A stretch of DNA of 64,000 nucleotides from Klebsiella aerogenes (GTDB taxonomy: Bacteria > Pseudomonadota > Gammaproteobacteria > Enterobacterales > Enterobacteriaceae), in contig CP119076.1 of the NCBI GenBank assembly GCA_029027985.1, positions 4,524,422 to 4,588,421 on the forward strand, written 5' to 3'. Below, piece after piece: positions 18,188-25,442 of the stretch. The notes below the pieces were generated by a model. It was not told where the DNA came from. It did not search any database and saw nothing but the letters and a program-made list of their open reading frames with translations. Each line of letters opens with the position of its first letter. Positions within the stretch are counted from its first letter, which is position 1. The position numbers and the translations under genes are program-made.

Positions 18188-18933
18188 ACGTCCTCCTCGC
18201 TGCTATCCTTTTCTGACGCGTTATCCGGGGAGGTTTGCCGGGCAATCTGTTCCCGCAGCCATGCCAGTAATGCCTGAAGATTCATCGGATCGGCAAGATG
18301 AGCAATAATCGGACGAATCACGATCCGCTCATGCGCATCCGGCGACGTGACCAGCCCATGACCCTTTAATTGATCCAACAGGGTAAGCAACCGGGTACGT
18401 TCTTTTGATTCACTCCCCGGATCGCCAAGGTAAATCTGGAGCTGAGGGAGGAGATCGTCGATAGCGATCTGCGCCTGGCTGGCACCGGTTCCACTTTCTT
18501 GCTCCCAGGCAACAAAATGCTGACGCAGTATGGCAACTAATAATGATTGTTCCAGGTTAAGCCGCTGCCGTCTCACCAGAGGGTGAGACCACTCATCCTG
18601 CTCTGGCGTTTCGTCAAGTCTGACTTTGACATACAGCAGACCGCGGATCTCATCAATGCCAATATCCAGATCGAGAGGTTCCAAAATGTGAGTAACCTCT
18701 TCAGGGTGAGTCAGTGCCACGCGGTACAGATTAGGTTTACTGGTCTCTTCCAGCAGGCCGTATTTGAGCAATTCCTGAGTCGCTTCACGTATTTTTTTCA
18801 GTGTTCGCGTTTCGCTATTGGTTGCAGTTTCCTCAACCAATGCTTCGGCAACTTCTTCATCCAACGATTCTGATTCACTGCCTGCATTTGCAGTAACGCT
18901 CCGGTTAATCAGTTTGTCAAAAAAGCCCGCCAT
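18184..18933 (-). CDS. jetB: Wadjet MukE-like subunit JetB
   Basis: A 249-residue DUF4194-type protein with an acidic N-terminus, corresponding to MukE in the condensin-like JetABC complex. The ATG at 18933 is preferred: it lies five bases after the jetA stop and has GGGAG upstream; an in-frame TTG at 18948 would overlap jetA. Its stop overlaps the jetC ATG. The family assignment follows from position between jetA and jetC, length and composition; no catalytic motif is expected. Confidence 0.88.
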   Translation of the reverse strand: MAGFFDKLINRSVTANAGSESESLDEEVAEALVEETATNSETRTLKKIREATQELLKYGLLEETSKPNLYRVALTHPEEVTHILEPLDLDIGIDEIRGLLYVKVRLDETPEQDEWSHPLVRRQRLNLEQSLLVAILRQHFVAWEQESGTGASQAQIAIDDLLPQLQIYLGDPGSESKERTRLLTLLDQLKGHGLVTSPDAHERIVIRPIIAHLADPMNLQALLAWLREQIARQTSPDNASEKDSSEEDV

Positions 18934-18938
18934 GCCAA

Positions 18939-20435
18939 CTACTCCCAATCAATATCCATTAATGCCTGACTTTCCAGACCGGTAATGGGCAAATTAAATC
19001 GCCAGCGACGACCTTCCCCATCACTAAGCTCAGCAAATTCGCGCTGTGAATCAATAACCTCAATGCCCGCTTCTCTCGCCATGCCAATCCAGACGGCGAA
19101 CGTTTCGAGATCGTGAGCCGGGGGCAACAACGCCGCCAACTCAGCCAGACCAATGGGACGATTTTCTTTTGCCAGAAGCTGCAACGTCTGCTGAATCAAC
19201 GCCTCACGATCGAGACCATTGAAAGCATCCCAGAAATCATCACCAATCTGCGTTAAATCCGCCGCATGATTACTGAGATCCAATGTCTGTTCCGCTTCAC
19301 CGTCCACTTCTTTAAAACGCAAGCGTTCAATAGCAGGGACACCCGTTACTGCCACACCAATGGCAGGAAGTGGAACCTCTTGTTTGCGAATAACCTGGCG
19401 CTGCCAGTCGAGTTTTAATGCCAGATTCAGAAATTCGTTAAGCAGATGGCCAACACGGTGGTGTTCAGCAGCAAGACCGGTTTTCATAAAACCGCGAACA
19501 TCGCGCTCGCTACGAGCGCGCGCCTGAAGTACGGTTTGCGATTCATCGTTCAGGCGTTTAACCAGCCAGCGCAAATCGTGGCGCTGTAGACGGCTGAGTG
19601 CATCGGAAGCAGAAGGATGGCTAAGGATGACGCGCAGTCGCTCGCTCATTGCCTTCAACTCAGCGGACTGGCGGAGCTGTTGCTGAAAACTGTCGAAGAC
19701 TCTCCCTTCCGGCGTATTAAGCAGCGCGTCCTGATCGTTTAACAGGCGTTCGACTATATCGCCGCGGTGATATTGCTCACCGATAATGGATTGCCGAAGC
19801 GCGCGATCTGCCTCGCGCCAGGAGTCTTCCACGCGACGAAAGTCAGCCCTCAGGCTGGACGCTAAATTGAAGACCTCGCGAATATGTTCAACCGCCTGAT
19901 GCGCTTCCAGCACCTCAATATGCCCGGCTTCCACCTCCTGTAATTCACGCTCCAGTTCGGCAATACGGCGACGTAAGGTTGCAACCCGGTTTGCCGGATT
20001 AGGATTCAGCCGGGTTTCCAGATTTTCAATTTCTCGCTGTACGGTGGATAAACGGGAAGCCGTAGAGGTCATGAAACGATTATCCAGTGACTCAACAAAC
20101 GTAATCGCGACCTCGAGCGCATCGGTGGCGAAGATACGTCCATCCCGCTCGACAATTAAACGCCGTTTTATCCATTCTCGTAGTTCACGACTGGCCTGAA
20201 GAGACGGATTGTCCTGATTAATCTCATACTGTTCCTGACTCACATGCTCGACAAGAATACCGGTAAGGGACTGAATCGCGTCCTCAAGGGGGATACCATC
20301 ATTTGATTTTTCAAACAGCGTTTTCAGGCAACTCAGTATCAGTGGGGAACGACGGGTAGCAAGAAGTATCCAGGCAGGATGCTGGTTTTTTGCTGAAATA
20401 TAATTTTCCGTACGCTGCCTTGTGTTTTCTTCCAT
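18939..20435 (-). CDS. jetA: Wadjet MukF-like kleisin subunit JetA
   Basis: A 498-residue DUF3375-type protein. It begins with a winged-helix-like region (HPAWILLATRRSPLILSCLK), has a central helical part including a coiled coil (about 120-180, LETRLN...LERELQEVEAG), and a C-terminal domain. JetA is the kleisin that bridges the JetC heads. It is the first gene of jetABCD, the order typical of type I Wadjet. A perfect CRP-type palindrome lies about 90 bases upstream. Confidence 0.92.
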   Translation of the reverse strand: MEENTRQRTENYISAKNQHPAWILLATRRSPLILSCLKTLFEKSNDGIPLEDAIQSLTGILVEHVSQEQYEINQDNPSLQASRELREWIKRRLIVERDGRIFATDALEVAITFVESLDNRFMTSTASRLSTVQREIENLETRLNPNPANRVATLRRRIAELERELQEVEAGHIEVLEAHQAVEHIREVFNLASSLRADFRRVEDSWREADRALRQSIIGEQYHRGDIVERLLNDQDALLNTPEGRVFDSFQQQLRQSAELKAMSERLRVILSHPSASDALSRLQRHDLRWLVKRLNDESQTVLQARARSERDVRGFMKTGLAAEHHRVGHLLNEFLNLALKLDWQRQVIRKQEVPLPAIGVAVTGVPAIERLRFKEVDGEAEQTLDLSNHAADLTQIGDDFWDAFNGLDREALIQQTLQLLAKENRPIGLAELAALLPPAHDLETFAVWIGMAREAGIEVIDSQREFAELSDGEGRRWRFNLPITGLESQALMDIDWE

Positions 20436-20523
20436 GTAGCAGAGCCTTCAAAATACTAGTTGAGGTACACAGACTACGATAATTCGCCGTTGCAGATTTT
20501 TTCTCCAGTAGCCTGCCTTACTT

Positions 20524-20539
20524 TGTGATTTTTATCACA
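20524..20539. promoter_or_regulatory. Perfect CRP-type palindrome before jetA
   Basis: TGTGATTTTTATCACA matches TGTGA-N6-TCACA without a mismatch. Its centre is 96 bases before the jetA ATG. A TATCGT -10-like hexamer on the minus strand lies about 51-56 bases downstream of the centre, close to a class I CRP arrangement. Function is inferred from the motif only. Confidence 0.55.
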
Positions 20540-20920
20540 ATATTTCCCCCAGTGACTTTTCTCCATTATCAGAAAAAATCCCGGAATCTGTGTGCTATGA
20601 ATTCGGGCTAATGCATGAACTGATAACATCTAGTAATAACTTTACAAGACAGGATGCTGAAAGGCGTGGTGGAAAAATGCGGAAATGGTGTTAACTCCCT
20701 ACGATAAAAATAACAACTCTGCTTCATAACAATGGTGAGTTTTATGGTATGGAGCAAATCGCGTGTCGTAAGAGTGGGGGAGTGGGTCAATTACACTCCA
20801 ATTTTTCGTGACAACCATCACAAAACCAAAGCGACTTTTTATGGGGGACTTCGTGGGGGCTCTGTTCGCGAGAAAAACCAACAAAACCAATAACAAACAG
20901 CGTGTTAATCGTGGATATGG

Positions 20921-20931
20921 TTCCGAGTCCG
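20921..20931 (+). repeat. Right attachment-type repeat (tRNA-Phe 3' remnant)
   Basis: TTCCGAGTCCG copies the tRNA-Phe segment at 8343-8353. It is followed by CCACTAATTTA, similar to the CACCAAAATTTA after the intact gene. This is the expected form of a degraded attR. Confidence 0.5.
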
Positions 20932-20949
20932 CCACTAATTTAAAGAAAC

Positions 20950-20970
20950 CAGCCTACGGGCTGTTTTTTT
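20950..20970 (+). terminator. Hairpin terminator, possibly the displaced original tRNA-Phe terminator
   Basis: CAGCC-TACG-GGCTG is followed by seven T. It lies 19 bases after the att-like repeat on the same strand as the tRNA. This is where the terminator of the tRNA would have been before island insertion; that history is inference. Confidence 0.7.
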
Positions 20971-21139
20971 GCTTTTCTACATTTGCTTTTCTACAACCGG
21001 ACTCTTCATCGAACTACGTTCGATTATTCGCCGCACAGCGGCTCACCCCTACGGGGCCAGCGCGCTCCTGTCACTCAATAGATTTTTGGCCTGATTCGGC
21101 GCGATAGAGCTTAACGCTCAGGAACCTCATCACGCCGCG

Positions 21140-21427
21140 CTAGCAGCGCGTGGTTTTCTTTTTGGCAGGAAGGCGAAACACCTCGCCGTTCGGCTTGGCA
21201 ATCCCCATACGATACTGCGTCTCTCTTGCCGCCTTGTGAAGGTCAGCAAACTCCTCTTTACGAGCTGGCGGCAGTTTGGCTTTCTTCAGGCACCTATTGC
21301 GGTGCATCCTGATCCATTCGCGATCGTTGTCATCGACGCACATCTGCATCACATCGACCCAGCGTGAAGCAGCCCGACGAAACAATCCTCGGGCTTCCAG
21401 AGATTCAGCGATACTGTCCTTTATCAT
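21140..21427 (-). CDS. PerC-family transcriptional regulator
   Basis: A 95-residue basic protein starting MIKDSIAESLEARGLFRRAASRW, the typical PerC-like opening, with REWIRMHRNRCLKKAK in the middle. PerC proteins are small DNA-binding activators best known from enteropathogenic E. coli and from prophages. It lies just outside the att-like repeat, on the opposite strand to pgaABCD, with no partner gene. The target genes are unknown. Confidence 0.75.
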   Translation of the reverse strand: MIKDSIAESLEARGLFRRAASRWVDVMQMCVDDNDREWIRMHRNRCLKKAKLPPARKEEFADLHKAARETQYRMGIAKPNGEVFRLPAKKKTTRC

Positions 21428-21768
21428 TCGAAAATTCTCTCACATGTGCCAGCTAAAATGCGCATCCAAAAATATAACCACACCATCCTCTGGAATAACG
21501 AAAACACCCCTGATAATTGAATCCGGAATAAATCAATGCCTGCTCAATATAGAGGGCATTTATAATATTAATTGCTGTGTGCATTAAAACCGCCGAAGCA
21601 GTAAGTACTTCCAAAGAGCATTTTTATCATATCCCACGGATTATCACCTGGGTTATTCCTGAACTACGGTTATACCTATCAATCGTTGATTAAATTATCA
21701 TAATACCGTTGTTTAATGGCTTGTCTGTCGATATGTATTTCTGCATTCAATTTCTTCACCCATCTCTT
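21428..21768. other. 341-base gap, nothing recognised
   Basis: AT-rich stretch between the PerC-like gene and the convergent-side end of the LuxR-like gene. No gene, convincing hairpin or known motif was seen. Confidence 0.6.
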
Positions 21769-22347
21769 TTATGGCTTCTTTGCAGGACACTCCAGCAATT
21801 TATTTTTAAAGATAAACAGGCAGGCCTCATTAAAGTTCGCTAGTCCCAGACGTTCATAAAGCTCAATGCGTTTGCGATACAGGCTTTTTACCGACGTATT
21901 AAGCACCCCGGCTATTTGGTCCATCGTCATTCCCGCTCTCAGTAGTGTCAGCGTCATATGTTCCTGCGGATTCAGGTAGAAATTCCGTAGCCACTCTCGA
22001 GTCAGCCGCTTACTCTTCACGTCAAGAAACAGACTAAATAAATTGGCCATATCCGTCGGCGTTAGCGACATGTTCAGGAACCACTTTAAGCTCAGCAGAT
22101 GCTCTTCCCGGTGGCGCATATCCAGCACAATGCAGCAAATACGTTTTCCCACTTGAGCGGCATAGGGAATAAGGTAATCATAAAAACAAAGCGGTGCCCG
22201 ACTATCCACCAGTACCGAAAATTCTTCTGCCTCGCTATCGAACAGCGAACGTTCGACAGAATGTAACTGGATGATATCAGGAAAAAAAATCCTCACCCCT
22301 TCAAAGAGATAATGATCCTGAGTAACTAAAAACATTGTTGTTGCCAC
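21769..22347 (-). CDS. LuxR-type regulator next to pgaABCD
   Basis: A 192-residue protein with a C-terminal LuxR/FixJ-type helix-turn-helix (about 130-180: LTLLRAGMTMDQIAGVLNTSVKSLYRKRIELYERLGL). The N-terminal half looks like a degenerate receiver-like domain; no DxD phosphorylation pocket is evident. It is divergent from pgaABCD across a 639-base AT-rich region, so control of pga is a reasonable guess but not shown by the sequence. Confidence 0.75.
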   Translation of the reverse strand: MATTMFLVTQDHYLFEGVRIFFPDIIQLHSVERSLFDSEAEEFSVLVDSRAPLCFYDYLIPYAAQVGKRICCIVLDMRHREEHLLSLKWFLNMSLTPTDMANLFSLFLDVKSKRLTREWLRNFYLNPQEHMTLTLLRAGMTMDQIAGVLNTSVKSLYRKRIELYERLGLANFNEACLFIFKNKLLECPAKKP

Positions 22348-22986
22348 AAATCATCCCTTTAACATTAAAGCAACAAAACCCCTGCAGGGAGAATAGGCAC
22401 ACCGCGATTGGCGTGCGACTATGGCGAGCAAAATAAATAATCACGTTGTCGTTTTAGTTATCCCTCCCCCCTCTCCCTCCGCCGTGAACCATCCGCCTTG
22501 CTATGTTTACGAGATTTCCTAATTATCTGCGTACAGGCCAATTATAAATAAAAAACCTGCACAAAAAAGAAGCTTTTTCATTATTAAGAATTTTTGTCAA
22601 AAATCGTCTTAAATATCCACAACAAAATCCACCACCAGAGCATGAAAAACCGATCCGAAAACAGTAAAACAGAATTCCGGTTATTGACTAATTTTTTCCA
22701 ATTCAGTTAGTTATACGTAACACCAGACAATTAATTAATCTCAAAAAAACTATTTTACAGATTTATCTTAAAACCGAAGGGCTATTATTTGACATATTTA
22801 TGCGTAAACATTTCAGGTGTACATTAATCACCACCCCGTTATCGCGAGGAGATATTTTATTACCTTTTTATAAGCAATCGACAGCCGCGTACCGCCAGGT
22901 AAAACTCATTACCCCATCCTTTTGCGTTCAGCTAAAAGGCCGACGCGTTGTGCAATGGACTCTTGATGGACATATGGTAAATAGTT
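22348..22986. promoter_or_regulatory. Long AT-rich divergent region before pgaA
   Basis: This stretch must hold the promoters of the LuxR-like gene and of pgaABCD. It is clearly richer in A and T than the neighbours, as for H-NS-bound regions. The last 35 bases before pgaA contain two ATGGA motifs (22955-22959, 22966-22970) similar to the GGA core of CsrA sites; the E. coli pgaA leader is known to bind CsrA. A small open frame (22800-23012) is listed separately. Confidence 0.5.
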
Positions 22987-23012
22987 ATGGGAAGATCACC
23001 TCGTTTCAATAA
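22800..23012 (+). CDS. Possible 70-residue small protein overlapping the pgaA start
   Basis: The frame ends 26 bases inside pgaA, giving an overlap that could couple translation. Its C-terminal part (GRRVVQWTLDGHMVNSYGK) looks protein-like. No good ribosome site was found before the ATG and no family is recognised, so it may be chance. Confidence 0.35.
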   Translation: MRKHFRCTLITTPLSRGDILLPFYKQSTAAYRQVKLITPSFCVQLKGRRVVQWTLDGHMVNSYGKITSFQ

Positions 23013-25434
23013 GTTATTCTTTTATCGTCGCGCGACACTTTCACTTTCAATTAGTTTATTGTTGTTAACGCCTATTCTGGCTCAAGGGGCTGAGTCGATA
23101 TATGACCAGCACGTACTGCAAGCGCGTGAGGGTAATTACGCGCCTTTTCTCGATTATCTCCAGCAGTATCAACAACAACATGCCTTAACGCCTGAGCAGG
23201 TGGCCGACTGGCTACAAATTGCCTCGTGGGCCGGACGCGATGACGAAGTGATTCAGGTCTGGCAGCGTTACCAGGTCTACATGCCGCTGCCCGCGCGCGG
23301 TACCGCCGCGGCGGCACAGGCTTACCGTAATCAACAGCAGTGGCCATCCGCGCTGGCGCTATGGGATCGGGCAATCAGCCAGCAGCCGGAAAACGACGAT
23401 TACCACATCGGGCGCATTAAAACGCTGGCCGACGCGAAACACGACCAACAGGCGCTGAGCGATGCCCAGCGCTTAGTCGCCAGAGAGCAAAGCGTCGCCC
23501 ACCTGCAGACGCTCTCCTACGTCTATTTACGTCAGGGGAAAAGCTGGGACCAGTTGCTTATCGATATGCGCGCGCAGGATCTGGCGCCTGAAAATAGGGC
23601 GACGCTCAACGACCTCATCGATAGCCTGAGCCGCAACCGCGTAAATAGCCCAGCCCTGCGGTGGTCGAAAAACAGCGCCTTAACCCCTGCGCAACGCAGA
23701 GGCCTGGAAATCAACGCCGCCGCGGAGTGGGTTCGTCTGGCGGACACCGCCTCACGCGGGGAAAAAGAACGCTTCCGCCTGGCGCAAACCGCACTCGATC
23801 GCTACGACGCGCTGTTCGCCCGTTGGGGCCAGGATCCGCAGGCCGCGCAGGATCTTGCCCGTGCGCGCATTGACCGCCTCGGCGCCCTATACGCCCGCGG
23901 CTATTATTCGCAGGTGACGGAAGAATATCAGTCGCTAACCGCCGCGCAGCAGCAGGTTCCTGACTGGGCTATCGGCTGGGTTATCTCCTCCTGGCTTGCG
24001 CAAAAGAACGTCGAGGCCGCGCTGGCGATCGCCCGTCAACACCCGCTTTACCGCCCCGACCCGCAGGATAATCAGCACGAGCTGTTCTACGCCCTGCTGG
24101 ACAGCGGCCAGTATCAAGCCGCCCGCGACTATCTCGACAAGGTAGCCAAAGCCGCGCCCTATACCCGCTACACGTATGGTTCCCCGACGCCACAGCCAAA
24201 TGATCAGTGGCTGAGCGCACAGTCGCTCAAAGTGCAGTACCTGGTGAGCACCAACGCGCTGCCGGAGGCGCAAGCGCTCTCCAGCCGCATGGCGGCAACC
24301 GCGCCCGGCAATCAGGGGTTACGCATCGACTACGCCTCGCTCCTGCAGGCCCGCGGCCTGCCCCGCGCCGCTGAGCAAGAGCTCAAGGCAGCCGAGGCGC
24401 TGGAACCCTCAAATATTCCTCTCGAACGCCAACAGGCCTATGTAGCGATGGATCTTCAGGAGTGGCGGCAGATGGAGCTGTTAACCGACGACGTGCTGGC
24501 GCGCAGCCCTGAAGACCTGAGTACACAAAGGCTGGTTCGCGCCCGCGAGGTGCATCATATGTCTGAATTGCGTCTCAACAGTAGCCAGGGGATCCATTCG
24601 GATAACCCGGTCAGCGGCAGCCATGATTTTAGCTGGGATGCGGCGATTTACGGCCCGCCTCTGGCGGATAGCTGGCGACTGTTCGCCGGTAATCGTTTCG
24701 CCAAGGGGAATTTTGATGAGGGCAAAGGCTCCAGTCGCCAGCTGTTTGGCGGTATCGAGTGGCGCCCGCGCGACGCCTGGGCCGAACTGGAAATCGCCAA
24801 CAATAACTTTGCCGGCGACAACAAACCCGGCGTCCGGCTTTCCGCCTGGCGAAGCTTCAATGACCGCTGGCAGATTGGTGGCGAGGTCGAACGCCTGTCG
24901 CGGCAGACGCCATTGCGCGCCCTGCGTAACGGGATCAGCGCCAACCGTGGCGAAGGCTGGGTACGCTGGTATCAGAACGAGCGCCGCGAATATCGCTTTA
25001 GCGCCGCCGCCAGCCGCTTTTCCGACCACAACCGTCGTCAGGAATACACGCTGTCCGGCAAAGAACGGCTTTGGCAGTCGCCGACCATCACCCTCGACCT
25101 CGAACCCGGGCTCTCCGCCAGCGCTAACAGCCACGCGGATACGCTGTACTACAGCCCAAAACGCGACTTCTCCGCTACCGCGGCGCTGGTCGCCGACCAC
25201 GTGATGTACCAGCACTACGATACCGTCTGGAGCCAGCAGATCGTCGCAGGCGGCGGCGCCTACTGGCAAAAAGAGTATTCGACCGGCGCGATCGCCATGC
25301 TCGGCTACGGCCAACGTATCCGCTGGAACAACGTGATCGATACCGGCGTGATGCTCAACTGGGACAAACGCCCCTATGACGGCAAGCGCGAAAGCAATCT
25401 CTCCATTGCGCTTGATGCGAATTTACGGTTTTAA
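22987..25434 (+). CDS. pgaA: Poly-GlcNAc outer-membrane export porin PgaA
   Basis: PgaA exports partly deacetylated poly-beta-1,6-N-acetylglucosamine through the outer membrane. The 815-residue product has a hydrophobic signal segment (about 15-36), an N-terminal TPR-rich region (LQQYQQQ...WLQIASWAG, LWDRAISQQPENDDYHIGRIKTL), and a C-terminal beta-barrel of about 300 residues ending in ...LDANLRF, with the terminal Phe usual for barrel insertion. Similarity to E. coli PgaA (807 residues) is strongest at NQGLRIDYASLLQARGLPRAA and GYGQRI. The ribosome site before ATG 22987 is weak. First gene of pgaABCD. Confidence 0.93.
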   Translation: MGRSPRFNKLFFYRRATLSLSISLLLLTPILAQGAESIYDQHVLQAREGNYAPFLDYLQQYQQQHALTPEQVADWLQIASWAGRDDEVIQVWQRYQVYMPLPARGTAAAAQAYRNQQQWPSALALWDRAISQQPENDDYHIGRIKTLADAKHDQQALSDAQRLVAREQSVAHLQTLSYVYLRQGKSWDQLLIDMRAQDLAPENRATLNDLIDSLSRNRVNSPALRWSKNSALTPAQRRGLEINAAAEWVRLADTASRGEKERFRLAQTALDRYDALFARWGQDPQAAQDLARARIDRLGALYARGYYSQVTEEYQSLTAAQQQVPDWAIGWVISSWLAQKNVEAALAIARQHPLYRPDPQDNQHELFYALLDSGQYQAARDYLDKVAKAAPYTRYTYGSPTPQPNDQWLSAQSLKVQYLVSTNALPEAQALSSRMAATAPGNQGLRIDYASLLQARGLPRAAEQELKAAEALEPSNIPLERQQAYVAMDLQEWRQMELLTDDVLARSPEDLSTQRLVRAREVHHMSELRLNSSQGIHSDNPVSGSHDFSWDAAIYGPPLADSWRLFAGNRFAKGNFDEGKGSSRQLFGGIEWRPRDAWAELEIANNNFAGDNKPGVRLSAWRSFNDRWQIGGEVERLSRQTPLRALRNGISANRGEGWVRWYQNERREYRFSAAASRFSDHNRRQEYTLSGKERLWQSPTITLDLEPGLSASANSHADTLYYSPKRDFSATAALVADHVMYQHYDTVWSQQIVAGGGAYWQKEYSTGAIAMLGYGQRIRWNNVIDTGVMLNWDKRPYDGKRESNLSIALDANLRF

Positions 25435-25442
25435 GGATAAAC

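Larger units (their letters stand above)
8343..20931. mobile_element. Genomic (defence) island inserted at tRNA-Phe
   Basis: The island begins at the 3' end of tRNA-Phe, immediately followed by an integrase remnant. It ends at an 11-base copy of the tRNA 3' part. It holds SIR2-HerA, an AlbA_2 regulator and jetABCD, all on the minus strand. The genes next to it are ordinary enterobacterial genes. The integrase is broken, so the island is probably no longer able to excise by itself. Confidence 0.75.
20540..21139. other. Gene-free stretch at the island's right end
   Basis: Together with the CRP site this stretch separates jetA from the PerC-like gene. It contains a second CRP-like sequence (20806-20821, CGTGACAACCATCACA), the att-like repeat (20921-20931) and a terminator (20950-20970). 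Short open frames on both strands have no recognisable domains and were not called as genes. Confidence 0.5.

Noticed and set aside
20699..21107. Short open frames on both strands around the att-like repeat
   Set aside because: They cross the att-like repeat and terminator, have no ribosome sites or domains, and overlap each other.
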